Positions 44,279-54,561 of a DNA stretch of 64,000 nucleotides are shown here, piece after piece (within the stretch, counting starts at the first letter, position 1; each line of letters begins with the position of its first letter). Origin of the DNA: an uncultured Lachnospiraceae bacterium (GTDB taxonomy: Bacteria > Bacillota > Clostridia > Lachnospirales > Lachnospiraceae); contig CAJULP010000094.1 in the NCBI GenBank assembly GCA_910587295.1, positions 29,015 to 93,014 of the forward strand, given 5' to 3'. Below the pieces are notes generated by a model. That model saw nothing but the letters and a program-made list of their open reading frames with translations. It searched no databases and was not told where the DNA came from. The position numbers were made by a program, and so were the translations under genes.

Positions 44279-45973
44279 TTACATCTCAAGCCTGCGGTAA
44301 CGGTTGATACACGCCAGGATCTCCTGCTTCCTGGGCCTTGCAAGCTGTGCGGAAACATCCCCCCTGTCAAACAAGCTCTCAAGCCCCTTCTGGTCAAGCT
44401 GGTTTTCAAGAAAATCGCCAATCTGCCTTAAATCCTTTTTCCCGTCCATCATCTTTAACTGCGCATATTTAAGGAGATGTGCCAGCGCCGCACTCTGCTC
44501 CTGGTCCTTTAACTGTTCCAGGTAACGAAGCTCCACATTTTCCCTGGAAAGAGAGATCTCACTGGTTCCCATTGTCTTGATCTTAAGCCTGTCATCCTTT
44601 CTTAAGGCAGCATCCGGCTTTGGCCTGCGGGATGCGTTAAACGCAGGGAATCTTCCGCCATCCGCTTCCGCAGGATACCCGCTTGCCGCTTCCTTTGCTT
44701 TCTTTGTAATATCAATGGGCACATATTCTTTCATCTGGATGATGGTATCCGCCACATGGAAAAAGGAACCGGAACTTCCCGCAACAATAATGGAAGAAAC
44801 ACCCAGATCCTCATACATCCCCCTGACCCGGCTGATAAACGGAGTAATGGGTTCCTCGCCGCTGCTGATCACCTGGGCCATCAACTGATCCCTGACCATA
44901 AAATTAGTAGCGGAAGTGTCCTCATCGATCAAGATCAGGCTGCTGCCCCCCTCTAACGCCTCCATCAGGTTTGCCGCCTGAGACGTACTGCCGCTGGCAT
45001 CCTCCGTAGAAAAGTGTACCGTATCCTTCTTGTTGGGTAGATTTTTGATAAAAGGCGAGATATCTACCCCGGTAATGCTCCGTCCATCCTCTGCCCGGAG
45101 CTTAAAAGCCGAGCTGTCCGTGATCACCAGCTCCCTTCCGTCTCCTCCAATATGATTGTAAACACCATTTTGCAACGCCTGCAGGATCGTAGATTTCCCA
45201 TGGTAGCCGCCACCCACAAACAACGTAATCCCCTTAGGAATGCCCATGCCGGACACTTCCCCTCTGTTAGGCAGCTTTAAGGTGACCTGCAAAGATTCCG
45301 GAGAGGCAAAAGCCACCGCTCCCTTCATGGGGCGCTCCGATACACCGCTTTCTCTTGGCAGGATAACGCCATTTGCAAGAAACGCACAAAGCCCCAGCTT
45401 CGGAAGCTGTTCCCTGATATACTGCTGATCCTCACACAGGCAGATTGCCGTTTTCAATTTATTTTTATCAATATTAGAATAATAAAGGCTCTTTCTCACA
45501 CAATCGGGCAGGATGTCAAAAAGCATTTTGTCCAGCTCCCTTGCATTGATGGTACGCCCGTTTGCCGGAAATCCCGCTTCAAAACGGAGCGTCACATCTC
45601 CGTCCTTTACCCGAAGGGCCGTCCGCTCAAGCACCTGCTGCCCGCAGCGGGAAACAGACAAAAGCCCGCTTTTTCCGGATCCCTTTGCCTGAAAACTGCC
45701 CCCAGCCACCCATTTTGCAAATAGTCTGGTAAGATGATCCTGCATCGTGACTCTTTTTTCCGGAGTATTATAGAAATCTGCCGGGAATCCAGCCTTTTCC
45801 TTTTTTACCCAGACAGATAACCTGGAAGGCGACGCAAAAGGATCCCCCTGCACATGGTCAATGGACAATACATAATCCTTAAAGTCATACTGCCCCTTCA
45901 AATCCTTATAAGCCGGATATCCCCTGTGATCAATGCTTTTTAAATGATTCCTTAATTCTAATGACGTTTTCAT
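44279..45973 (-). CDS. ABC-class ATPase of the COG3044 type
   Basis: 564 aa from ATG 45973 (MKTSLELRNHLKSIDHRGYPAYK). A central ATPase with P-loop GGGYHGKSTILQAL and Walker B SLILIDEDTSATNFM; the C-terminus is helical. Known as predicted ATPase of the ABC class, fairly conserved in Firmicutes, function unknown. Next to bioY but with a separate start. Confidence 0.85.
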   Translation of the reverse strand: MKTSLELRNHLKSIDHRGYPAYKDLKGQYDFKDYVLSIDHVQGDPFASPSRLSVWVKKEKAGFPADFYNTPEKRVTMQDHLTRLFAKWVAGGSFQAKGSGKSGLLSVSRCGQQVLERTALRVKDGDVTLRFEAGFPANGRTINARELDKMLFDILPDCVRKSLYYSNIDKNKLKTAICLCEDQQYIREQLPKLGLCAFLANGVILPRESGVSERPMKGAVAFASPESLQVTLKLPNRGEVSGMGIPKGITLFVGGGYHGKSTILQALQNGVYNHIGGDGRELVITDSSAFKLRAEDGRSITGVDISPFIKNLPNKKDTVHFSTEDASGSTSQAANLMEALEGGSSLILIDEDTSATNFMVRDQLMAQVISSGEEPITPFISRVRGMYEDLGVSSIIVAGSSGSFFHVADTIIQMKEYVPIDITKKAKEAASGYPAEADGGRFPAFNASRRPKPDAALRKDDRLKIKTMGTSEISLSRENVELRYLEQLKDQEQSAALAHLLKYAQLKMMDGKKDLRQIGDFLENQLDQKGLESLFDRGDVSAQLARPRKQEILACINRYRRLEM

Positions 45974-46064
45974 TGTTATACCCATACCTTTCCCGCATAG
46001 ACCCTCCCATATGGGGAAAGTCCCAAATACGCCGCTTGAAAAATTCAGTTCTCAAGCTTAACAC

Positions 46065-47831
46065 TTACATCCTTTCCGGTGCTGAAAATCCCAATACATC
46101 AATACAGGTCTCCAGAATATCCCTGGACAGCATGAGCAAGGCAACCCATCCCGCTTTCTTATCCGGGTCTTCCTCTGAAACGATCCTGGTCTCATGATAA
46201 AAGCGATTAAACGCATTTGCCAGATCATAGATATAAGCGCATACTTTGTGAGGAGCCGTTTCCTCATAAGCAGTCTCCATCATAGCATTAAACCCTGCAA
46301 TCTGCAGCATCAGGTCTTTTTCTGAAACGCTGTCCGCTTCCCGGATCATCAGTTCTTCCGGAAGGCTTCCCTGTTCCTTTACTTTATTTAAAATAGATTT
46401 GATCCTTACAATGGTGTAGAGGATATAGGGACCAGTATCCCCCTCAAAGGAGGTAAATTTATCAATATCAAAAACATAGTCCTTGGACGCCTGATTCGAC
46501 AGATCCCCGTACTTAATGGCGGAAAGCGCCACGGTCTTTGCAGTCTCTTTTGCCTCCTCATCCATCTCTCCCCGGCTTTCTTCTATCTTCCGGTACATCT
46601 CGTCATTAATTTCCTGCATCAGTACTTCTAACCGCATGACGCCGCCAGTCCTTGTTTTGAAGGGCTTTCCGTCCTTGCCGTTCATCGTGCCGTGGCCAAT
46701 GTGCAAAAGCTCTGTCTCAGGCTCAACCAGCTTTGCCTTTCTTGCGCAACGGAAGATCTGTTCAAAATAAAGATCCTGCCGTTTATCCGTAATATAGATC
46801 ATCTTATCCGGATGGTATTGTTCCATACGGTCCATAATGGTCGCCAGATCCGTGGTATTATAAAGAGAGGCCCCGTCCGATTTTAAGATAATGCAGGGCG
46901 GGATTTCCTTGGTGTCCGTTTCCTCCTTCACATCCACCACCAAGGCCCCTTCGCTCATATAAGCATAACCTTCTTTTTTCAGGTAATCCACCATGCCGGG
47001 GATCAGCTCCTGGACATCGGACTCTCCTTTCCATAAATCGAACTCCACATCCAGATTGTCATAATTCCTCTTTAAATCCGCAATGGAAACATCCATAATA
47101 TGCTGCCATAATGCCCGGTAACCCTTATTTCCGTTTTGAAGCATAACGGTCGCTTCCATCGCCAGTGCCTTATAGGATGCGTCTTCCTTGGATTTCCCAC
47201 TGGCAGTAGGGTAGATCTCCTCTAGCTCCGTCAAGGTAAACGGCGGCTCTTTGGGATATTCCCCCTCGTACTCTTGATCAAAGTAAACAAGCTCCGGCTG
47301 CCGCATTTTCAGTTCCGTGATAATAAGGCCCATCTGAAGTCCCCAGTCACCCATATGGATATCGCCGATCACGTCATGTCCTGTGTACTTTGCGATACGT
47401 TTTATGCTCTCCCCAATGATCGCCGGACGCAGATGCCCTACATGCAAAGGCTTTGCCACGTTGGCCCCGCCGTAATCCACAATGATCTTACCGGGATTTT
47501 CCGGCATATCCAGACCAAATTTCGGTTTTTTTACCATCTGGCCCAAATATTCCGCCACAAATCCTTCCTTCACTTTCAGGTTTAAAAAGCCCGGCGCCAC
47601 TGCCGAAACCTCTGAAAAAACTTTACTTTCCTTACATGTCTGTGCCACTGCCTGTGCGATCATAATAGGCGCTTTCTTATATGATTTAGCGCCTGCCATA
47701 GCGCCGTTGCACTGATATTCACAAAGGTCAGGACGGTTTGACAACGTCACTTTCCCAAGTTCTCTGTCATAGCCAGCCGCCTCAAATGCCGCTTTCATTT
47801 CCTCTGAAATCAAATCCAGAAACTTTTCCAT
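46065..47831 (-). CDS. argS: Arginyl-tRNA synthetase
   Basis: 588 aa from ATG 47831 (MEKFLDLISEEM), preceded by AAAGGAG; a longer frame to 47909 overlaps queH and is rejected. HIGH-type motif AKPLHVGHLRPAIIGES, a catalytic region KTRTGGVMRLEV in place of KMSKS, and a DALR anticodon-binding domain at the end. No T-box is visible upstream. Confidence 0.97.
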   Translation of the reverse strand: MEKFLDLISEEMKAAFEAAGYDRELGKVTLSNRPDLCEYQCNGAMAGAKSYKKAPIMIAQAVAQTCKESKVFSEVSAVAPGFLNLKVKEGFVAEYLGQMVKKPKFGLDMPENPGKIIVDYGGANVAKPLHVGHLRPAIIGESIKRIAKYTGHDVIGDIHMGDWGLQMGLIITELKMRQPELVYFDQEYEGEYPKEPPFTLTELEEIYPTASGKSKEDASYKALAMEATVMLQNGNKGYRALWQHIMDVSIADLKRNYDNLDVEFDLWKGESDVQELIPGMVDYLKKEGYAYMSEGALVVDVKEETDTKEIPPCIILKSDGASLYNTTDLATIMDRMEQYHPDKMIYITDKRQDLYFEQIFRCARKAKLVEPETELLHIGHGTMNGKDGKPFKTRTGGVMRLEVLMQEINDEMYRKIEESRGEMDEEAKETAKTVALSAIKYGDLSNQASKDYVFDIDKFTSFEGDTGPYILYTIVRIKSILNKVKEQGSLPEELMIREADSVSEKDLMLQIAGFNAMMETAYEETAPHKVCAYIYDLANAFNRFYHETRIVSEEDPDKKAGWVALLMLSRDILETCIDVLGFSAPERM

Positions 47832-47887
47832 ACTTTCTCTGCTCCTTTCTTCAACTGGTGCATTCCTCCATATCCTACATCCCCGGT

Positions 47888-48511
47888 CTATCTGCGTGAA
47901 AATACGCACCCGCAGTAATCCTGCCGGTACAGGTCATATTCCTTAGACAATTCCACCGACCGCTTGTACCCGTTTTTTTTCTTAAAATCCGAAGGAAGGA
48001 ACGCTATGTCAGCCATTCCTCCAATCCGGTCCCCGATTTCATTGATCTTGCTGGCATTTTTAAGGGGACTTATGGTCAGGGTAGTGGTAAAATAATCCGC
48101 CCCGGCTTCTTTGGCCCGGCGGGCGGTTTCTAAGAGCCGTATCTCATAGCAGATAAAACACCGCTCCCCTCCTTCCGGACATCCTTCCAGCCCCTTAACC
48201 GCATCAAAAAACAATTGCTTTTGATAATCCCCTTCCACCACATGGATGGGATACGCCTCTTCCGGTTCCCGGATAGCCTTATCATTGAAAATCTGTATCA
48301 GACGCTTTTGCTCCTCTACACGATGCCTGTATTCCGCTTCTTGTGTAATGTTGGGGTTATAATAAAACACAGTGATCCTGAAAAAGTTCCGCAGATATTC
48401 TAACACATAGCTGCTGCAGGGTGCGCAGCAGCTATGCAGAAAAAGCTTTTTTCCTTTATTCTCAGGTGTTCCTAAAATTGCATCCAATTCCCGCGAATAA
48501 TTCCGGTTCAT
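47888..48511 (-). CDS. queH: Epoxyqueuosine reductase QueH
   Basis: 207 aa. Cys-rich motifs KLFLHSCCAPCSS near the N-terminus, ERCFICYEIRL, and the final DYCGCVFS define QueH, the non-QueG enzyme for the last step of queuosine in tRNA wobble position. It carries the Fe-S cluster Cys. It is 57 bp upstream of argS on the same strand. Confidence 0.93.
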   Translation of the reverse strand: MNRNYSRELDAILGTPENKGKKLFLHSCCAPCSSYVLEYLRNFFRITVFYYNPNITQEAEYRHRVEEQKRLIQIFNDKAIREPEEAYPIHVVEGDYQKQLFFDAVKGLEGCPEGGERCFICYEIRLLETARRAKEAGADYFTTTLTISPLKNASKINEIGDRIGGMADIAFLPSDFKKKNGYKRSVELSKEYDLYRQDYCGCVFSRR

Positions 48512-48527
48512 CCGACACCGCCTTACT

Positions 48528-49817
48528 TTATTTTAAAGAGCTGTTCCTGTATATGATGTCGTTCCTGCCCGGACCGTTTGACACCATGGTGATAGGGTAA
48601 CCAATCTGCCCTTCAATAAATTCAATATATTTCCGGCAATTTTCCGGCAAATCCTCATACTTCCTAATGCCCCGTATCTCACATTTCCATCCGGGGAACT
48701 TTTTAAGCACCGGTTTTGCTTTTGAAAGCTTACTGGCCACCGGGAAATCCGTGGTCACTTCCCCATCTATCTCATATCCCACACAGATTGGAATCTCATC
48801 TAAATATCCAAGCACGTCCAGCACGGTAAACGCCACATCCGTGGTCCCCTGCAGCCTGCAGCCATATTTAGAAGCCACACAGTCAAACCAGCCCATACGC
48901 CTTGGACGCCCTGTGGTAGCGCCATATTCCCCACCGTCACCGCCTCTTTTGCGCAGCTCGTCCGCTTCTTCCCCGAAAATTTCCGACACAAATGCCCCTG
49001 CGCCTACTGCCGAGGAATAAGCCTTGCAGACGGTAATGATCTCCCTGATCTCATAAGGAGGTATCCCTGCGCCGATGGCACCGTATGCCGCCAGCGTAGA
49101 AGAAGAGGTCACCATAGGGTAGATCCCGTGATCCGTATCTTTTAAAGTTCCAAGCTGTCCTTCCAGCAGGATGGTCTTCCCTTCCTTCATGGCCTTGTGA
49201 AGAAATAAGGACACATCACAGACAAAGGGACTGATCATCTCTTTATATTCATGCAGCGTGGCAAGAAGCTCTTTGGGGTCGATCAACGGTTTGTGGTACA
49301 TATGCTCCAGCATAACATTTTTCTGTTCACACACCCGCACCACCTTTTCTTTTAGCAGTTCCTCCTCAAACAGCTCGCTTACCTGGAACCCGATCTTTGC
49401 ATATTTATCCGAGTAAAAAGGAGCGATCCCCGACTTCGTGGAACCAAAAGATTTACCGCCTAACCGCTCCTCCTCATACTGATCCAACAAAATGTGGTAA
49501 GGCATGACTATCTGCGCTCTGTCAGACACCAGGATTTTCGGCATAGGCACATCCCTATCCGTAATGGACTTGATCTCATTCATCAGCACCGGGATATTTA
49601 ATGCCACGCCGTTTCCGATAACGCTGGTAGTATGCCCATAAAACACACCGGAAGGCAATGTATGCAGAGCAAATTTTCCATAGTCATTCACAATCGTATG
49701 CCCTGCATTGGCGCCTCCCTGAAAACGGATGATAATATCCGCCTGCCGGGCCAGCATATCCGTGATCTTTCCCTTGCCCTCATCGCCCCAGTTAGCTCCT
49801 ACTACTGCTTTTACCAT
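48528..49817 (-). CDS. purA: Adenylosuccinate synthetase
   Basis: 429 aa. MVKAVVGANWGDEGKGKITD with the GDEGKGK P-loop, GANAGHTIV, and the TTGRPRRMGWFD block. It converts IMP to adenylosuccinate. Strong ribosome-binding site GGAG. Confidence 0.98.
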   Translation of the reverse strand: MVKAVVGANWGDEGKGKITDMLARQADIIIRFQGGANAGHTIVNDYGKFALHTLPSGVFYGHTTSVIGNGVALNIPVLMNEIKSITDRDVPMPKILVSDRAQIVMPYHILLDQYEEERLGGKSFGSTKSGIAPFYSDKYAKIGFQVSELFEEELLKEKVVRVCEQKNVMLEHMYHKPLIDPKELLATLHEYKEMISPFVCDVSLFLHKAMKEGKTILLEGQLGTLKDTDHGIYPMVTSSSTLAAYGAIGAGIPPYEIREIITVCKAYSSAVGAGAFVSEIFGEEADELRKRGGDGGEYGATTGRPRRMGWFDCVASKYGCRLQGTTDVAFTVLDVLGYLDEIPICVGYEIDGEVTTDFPVASKLSKAKPVLKKFPGWKCEIRGIRKYEDLPENCRKYIEFIEGQIGYPITMVSNGPGRNDIIYRNSSLK

Positions 49818-49929
49818 ATTATCTTACTCCTTCCACTAATCCGTCAAAAATCCGTTTTTTCTTTTTGATTATACCTCAGGAGTTATTATAAGTAAAATCA
49901 ATATATATTATATATAATATAAGTAAAAT

Positions 49930-50499
49930 TTATAATTCATATCCGGCTTCAAAGGCTTTCGTGTTGATTTCCACGGTTTTAGGCGGCACTGTCTCTTCGA
50001 TCACTCTGATCCAGTCCTCTTTTGCAAAGTCCATCCGTTTCGCCGCTACACCGATGATCACGGTATTAAATACCCTTGCATTTCCAATCTGAAGCGCCAG
50101 TGCCTTGGCATCCACTGATACAACGCAGTACTTTTCCTTCAGATCCTCGATAATACGCTCCGGATACGCAGCCATTCCCACCGCCACCGGCATAGGATCC
50201 ATCCTCTGGTCATTGACGACGAGTACCCCGTCTTTTTTCAAAAAGTGCGCATACCGGAGCGCTTCTAATCTCTCAAAGGCGATCAATACATCCGCATGTC
50301 CTTCTTCCACAATGGGTTCCGCCACATGATCCCCATAGCGCACATACGTCACCACACTGCCCCCGCGCTGCGCCATCCCATGGACCTCAGAGATCTTTAC
50401 GTCATATCCTGCATTCTTTGTGATTCCTCCTAAAATACGGCTGGCAAGCAGGGTTCCCTGTCCGCCTACTCCGACGATCATAATATTTTTCGTTTCCAT
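49930..50499 (-). CDS. iorB: Indolepyruvate ferredoxin oxidoreductase, beta subunit
   Basis: 189 aa. MIVGVGGQGTLLASRILGG is the conserved gamma/beta-domain motif of 2-oxoacid:ferredoxin oxidoreductases. It partners with IorA 12 bp upstream. The complex oxidises indolepyruvate and other aryl pyruvates from amino-acid degradation with ferredoxin as acceptor. Confidence 0.94.
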   Translation of the reverse strand: METKNIMIVGVGGQGTLLASRILGGITKNAGYDVKISEVHGMAQRGGSVVTYVRYGDHVAEPIVEEGHADVLIAFERLEALRYAHFLKKDGVLVVNDQRMDPMPVAVGMAAYPERIIEDLKEKYCVVSVDAKALALQIGNARVFNTVIIGVAAKRMDFAKEDWIRVIEETVPPKTVEINTKAFEAGYEL

Positions 50500-50511
50500 T
50501 TTTTGACCTCC

Positions 50512-52272
50512 CTACTTGTCCGAAATAAGGCTGATGGCCCCGAATTTACAATTGTTCATACAATGCCCGCACCCGTTACACATCACAGGGTCAATTTCCA
50601 CCGTTCCATCTTCTCTCTTACGCATTGCCGGGCATCCGGAAGCCATACACATACCGCATTTTTTACATTTTTCGGCGTCTACCGCACATTTTCCTTTCGG
50701 AACAAAGGTCTTAAGCAGCGCACACTGAGATTTCGTGATGATCACGGAAACCTCTTCCCGCTTTGTTTCCTGTTTTAAAAGCCGCTCTAACTCCTTCTCA
50801 TCAAAAGCATCCACCTCATAGACATGCTCGATCCCCAACGCTTTACAGAGTTTATATAGATTGATCATGTAAGTGGTATCTCCCATCAGGGTCTTTCCTG
50901 TTGCGGCATGGTCCTGGTGGCCGGTCATGCCGGTTGTGGAATTATCCAAAATGACTACCGTGCCGGTGCCCTTATTGTACACCATGTTCATCAGGGAGTT
51001 GATACCGGTATGTAAAAAGGTAGAATCGCCGATCACCGCCACCCAGTCTTTTACATAATCCTTCCCCTTCGCCTTCTCCATTCCGTGAAGGTTTGATATA
51101 CTTGCCCCCATACAGACTGTGGTATCCACCACGGAAAGCGGCGCCACAGCCCCTAAGGTGTAGCAGCCAATATCCCCTGCCGCATGAAACTTTAATTTCT
51201 TCATCACCGAATATACGCTCCTGTGAGGGCATCCCGGGCAAAGGATGGGAGGCCTTGCGGGTACCTGCGCCGGAACATTAGAAGACACTTCCTGTCCTAA
51301 AACTGCATGGCGCAGCATATTGGCGCTGTACTCGCCCTGAACGGTAAAGATCTCTTTCCCGATTGCCGGAATCCCCCATGATCTTACCTGTTCTTCAATC
51401 ACGGGCTCTAATTCTTCCACAATATAAAGCGTTTCCACCCTGGACGCAAATTCACGGATCAGCTTCTTAGGAAGCGGGTGAACCAGCCCTAACTTTAACA
51501 CGGAAGCTTCCGGAAGGGCTTCTTTTACATACTGATAAGGGATTCCGCTGGTGATCACGCCGATCTTGGTATCCAGATATTCCACTCTGTTAAGATCCAT
51601 GGTATTGGCATCTTCTGCCATCCTCTTAAGCCGCTCTTCCACCGCCACATGCCGCTTGATGGCATTTGCGGGCATCATCACGTTCTTTGCAATGTTCTTT
51701 TCATAAGGCTTATCCTCCGGGCAGATGCGCTCCTGCAAATGGACCAGCCCCTGGGAATGGGCAAGCCTTGTGGTCTCACGCACCATCACCGGCGTATCAT
51801 ATTCTTCCGAAAGCGCAAAGGCGCGTTTGATATAGACCCTGGCCTCTTCACTGTCTGAGGGCTCGATCACCGGTACCATAGAAGCCCTGGCCACCATGCG
51901 GGAGTCCTGTTCATTCTGAGAACTGTAGATACCCGGGTCATCCGCCGCTACCAGCACAAGCCCCCCGTTCACACCACTGTAAGAAATTGTATACAAAGGG
52001 TCTGACGCCACATTCACCCCCACATGCTTCATCGATACCATGGCACGGACACCGCTTAAAGATGCCCCAATAGCAACCTCCATGGCAACCTTTTCGTTGG
52101 GAGACCATTCTGCGTATACTTCATCCTTATATTTGACCATATTTTCACTGATTTCCGTGCTTGGCGTTCCCGGGTAGGCCGCAGATACCTTTACCCCGGC
52201 TTCGTATGCCCCCCTTGCAAGGGCGGCATTGCCAAGCATCATTACTGTCGTTCCTGCACTTTCTTTACTCAA
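50512..52272 (-). CDS. iorA: Indolepyruvate ferredoxin oxidoreductase, alpha subunit
   Basis: About 586 aa. I prefer the TTG at 52272 (LSKESAGTTVMM), seven bases after AGGTGG; a TTG at 52302 is also open. Pyrimidine-binding region AAYPGTPSTEISEN, TPP-binding GDIGCYTLG and GDSTFLHTGINSL, and two 4Fe-4S motifs at the end (CKKCGMCMASGCP, CNGCGHCMNNC). Makes aryl-acetyl-CoA from aryl pyruvates. Confidence 0.95.
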   Translation of the reverse strand: MSKESAGTTVMMLGNAALARGAYEAGVKVSAAYPGTPSTEISENMVKYKDEVYAEWSPNEKVAMEVAIGASLSGVRAMVSMKHVGVNVASDPLYTISYSGVNGGLVLVAADDPGIYSSQNEQDSRMVARASMVPVIEPSDSEEARVYIKRAFALSEEYDTPVMVRETTRLAHSQGLVHLQERICPEDKPYEKNIAKNVMMPANAIKRHVAVEERLKRMAEDANTMDLNRVEYLDTKIGVITSGIPYQYVKEALPEASVLKLGLVHPLPKKLIREFASRVETLYIVEELEPVIEEQVRSWGIPAIGKEIFTVQGEYSANMLRHAVLGQEVSSNVPAQVPARPPILCPGCPHRSVYSVMKKLKFHAAGDIGCYTLGAVAPLSVVDTTVCMGASISNLHGMEKAKGKDYVKDWVAVIGDSTFLHTGINSLMNMVYNKGTGTVVILDNSTTGMTGHQDHAATGKTLMGDTTYMINLYKLCKALGIEHVYEVDAFDEKELERLLKQETKREEVSVIITKSQCALLKTFVPKGKCAVDAEKCKKCGMCMASGCPAMRKREDGTVEIDPVMCNGCGHCMNNCKFGAISLISDK

Positions 52273-52413
52273 AACATTTCCACCTTTCGTATCCTTTTTC
52301 AACCCCTACTATCATAACATAAACCTCTTATATTGGAAAGTCACGATTGCACTTTGACTTGCCGTTAAAATCATGGTAATCTATCAGGGAAAAGATGATG
52401 GAGGGCGAATCCT

Positions 52414-52902
52414 ATGCCAGAATTGATAAGACCTGAAAAATCCATAGAAGACTCACGCACCGAGCAGGTCCACCTGCTTCGTTACGAAGATATCAACGGG
52501 GAAAACCGTCTTTTCGGCGGCAAGCTGGTGTCCTGGATCGATGAAGTGGCCGGGATCGTCGCCAAACGCCATGCCGGCATCCGGGTCACTACCGCTGCCA
52601 TTGATAATCTGGAATTTAAACATCCCGCTTTTTTGGATGAATTGATCATTGTATCGGGATATGTCACTTATGTGGGGAATACTTCCATGGAGATCCGGGT
52701 TGATACCTATTTAGAAGCCGCCAACGGAATGCGCCGCCCCATTAACCGGGCCTATCTGACCGTAGTGGCGTTAAGTGATGACAACCACCCCTGCCCCATC
52801 CCTTATGGGATCAAAATCGAAACAGAATCCCAGAAATATGAATGGGGCAGCGCATTAAAACGGATCGAGCTCCGCAAAATGCGCAGAAGGGAAGGTTTTT
52901 AA
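52414..52902 (+). CDS. Acyl-CoA thioesterase (hotdog fold)
   Basis: 162 aa, ATG after GGAGGGCG. The YciA/BFIT-type hotdog pattern is visible: NRLFGGKLVSWIDEVAGIVAKRH, then AFLDELIIVSGYVTYVGNTSMEIRV. It hydrolyses acyl-CoA; substrate unknown. Divergent from iorA. Confidence 0.9.
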   Translation: MPELIRPEKSIEDSRTEQVHLLRYEDINGENRLFGGKLVSWIDEVAGIVAKRHAGIRVTTAAIDNLEFKHPAFLDELIIVSGYVTYVGNTSMEIRVDTYLEAANGMRRPINRAYLTVVALSDDNHPCPIPYGIKIETESQKYEWGSALKRIELRKMRRREGF

Positions 52903-52910
52903 ATTAATTT

Positions 52911-53933
52911 TTATACTTCCACGATCCATCCTTCAGGAGCTTTGATCGTTCCCATCTGGATCCCCGTCAAGGTATCATAAAGCTTTTGGGTGACAGGTCC
53001 CATCTTGTCCATGCCGCTGGGCAGGCAGATCTCCTTCCCATGGTCCACGATCTTCCCTACCGGGGAGATCACCGCCGCCGTTCCACATAACCCGCATTCC
53101 GCAAAGTCCGCAAGCTCTTTGGCGTAAACTTCCCTCTCCTCGGCGCAAAGCCCTAAATAATCTCTTGCAACCTGCATTAAGGACCGTCTTGTGATAGAAG
53201 GCAGGATGCTGTCCGATTTAGGCGTTACTACCTTGCCGTCTTTCGTGACAAACAGGAAATTGGCCCCACCAGTCTCTTCTACCTTCGTCCTCGTTGCCGC
53301 GTCCAGATACATATTTTCATCATATCCCTGCTTATGGGCATCCACAATGGCATGAAGGCTCATGGCATAGTTCAGCCCTGCCTTGATATGGCCTGTCCCA
53401 TTTGGGGCCGCGCGGTCAAAATCAGAAACGCGGATGGTAAGAGGCTTCACACCCCCTTTAAAATAAGGACCCACCGGCGTAGTAAATACGCGGAACTGAT
53501 ATTCGTCCGCAGGCTTAACGCCAATCACCGCATTGCTGCCAAACATATAGGGCCGGACATAAAGCGTTGCCCCGCTCCCGTAAGGCGGCACATAGGCTTC
53601 ATTGGCTCTGATGGTCTTAACAACCGCCTTAACAAATGCTTCCTTCGGGTAAACAGGCATCTCCAGGCGCCTTGCGCTGTTTTCCATCCGCTCCCCGTTC
53701 AAATCAGGCCGGAACGTCACGATCCGGCCGTCTTGCGTGGTATACGCCTTCATCCCTTCAAAAACAGTCTGCGCATATTGCAACACGCCCGCACATTCAT
53801 TGATCACAACCTTAGGATCTTGTATCAGAGCGCCTTCATCCCATCCGCCGTTCTTATAGTCAGATACAAACCGGTAATCTGTCTCCATATATCCAAACCC
53901 AAGGTTTGCCCAGTCAATACTTTTCTTTTCCAT
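52911..53933 (-). CDS. ilvE: Branched-chain amino acid aminotransferase
   Basis: 340 aa from ATG 53933 (MEKKSIDWANLGFGYMETDYRF) after AGGAGAGGGGAAGG; the frame upstream to 54008 is not coding. Class IV aminotransferase with VFEGMKAY, YVRPYMFG, LNYAMSLHA (PLP-binding region) and EETGGANFLFV. Final step of leucine, isoleucine and valine synthesis. Confidence 0.96.
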   Translation of the reverse strand: MEKKSIDWANLGFGYMETDYRFVSDYKNGGWDEGALIQDPKVVINECAGVLQYAQTVFEGMKAYTTQDGRIVTFRPDLNGERMENSARRLEMPVYPKEAFVKAVVKTIRANEAYVPPYGSGATLYVRPYMFGSNAVIGVKPADEYQFRVFTTPVGPYFKGGVKPLTIRVSDFDRAAPNGTGHIKAGLNYAMSLHAIVDAHKQGYDENMYLDAATRTKVEETGGANFLFVTKDGKVVTPKSDSILPSITRRSLMQVARDYLGLCAEEREVYAKELADFAECGLCGTAAVISPVGKIVDHGKEICLPSGMDKMGPVTQKLYDTLTGIQMGTIKAPEGWIVEV

Positions 53934-54045
53934 AATCCTTCCCCTCTCCTGTATTTCTTTTTGAGTAAAATTATTATTTATTATTATACGTTTCCTCCCA
54001 AAAGTCAACAGGGCAGCTTATCTGCGGCTGAATTGTCACTGATTT

Positions 54046-54540
54046 TCAAGATTTCACCCGCTCATATTTCAGGAAGTGGTAAGTGATGTCAAAATAAGTC
54101 TGTTCCTCACTGTCCGCCGTGATTTCCCACTCCGGCAGCTTGTCCAGATTGGGGAAATAGGCATCCGCCTCATAAGCATGGTCTATCTTTGTAATATGGG
54201 CAGTGTCGCAGTAAGGAAGCAGCTGGCGGTACACGCTTTCTCCCCCGATCACATACACATCTTTTGTGTCATAATCCTTAAGACAAGCAAACAGTTCCTC
54301 TAAGCCATGTACCACCAGAGCGTCCTTTACCTGATAATTTTTGTTAGTGGAAAGGATAATGTTGGTCCTGTTTTTTAAAGGCAGCCCCTGGGGAAACGTC
54401 TCGATAGTCTTACGCCCTAATACCACTATCTTCCCTGTGGTCTCCTGCCGGAATGCCTTGTGGTCCGCCGGGATCCTCACCAGCAGATCATCCTTGTTCC
54501 CGATTGCCCAATTTTCATCCACCGCCGCGATCAAATTCAT
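54046..54540 (-). CDS. folA: Dihydrofolate reductase
   Basis: 164 aa. MNLIAAVDENWAIGNKDDLLVRIPADHKAFR and VLGRKTIETFPQGLPLKNR are classical DHFR blocks; NADPH binding in YVIGGESVYRQLLPY. It follows thyA, 21 bp downstream, on the same strand: a thymidylate-cycle pair. Confidence 0.96.
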   Translation of the reverse strand: MNLIAAVDENWAIGNKDDLLVRIPADHKAFRQETTGKIVVLGRKTIETFPQGLPLKNRTNIILSTNKNYQVKDALVVHGLEELFACLKDYDTKDVYVIGGESVYRQLLPYCDTAHITKIDHAYEADAYFPNLDKLPEWEITADSEEQTYFDITYHFLKYERVKS

Positions 54541-54561
54541 CTTTTCGTATCCTTTCTCATC

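Noticed and set aside
47832..47909. T-box or argS N-terminal extension
   Set aside because: No T-box consensus seen; the 78-bp in-frame extension overlaps the queH end and does not resemble ArgRS.
49870..49925. AT palindrome between purA and iorB as operator
   Set aside because: It is mostly alternating AT with no defined arms; nothing more specific than an AT-rich gap can be claimed.
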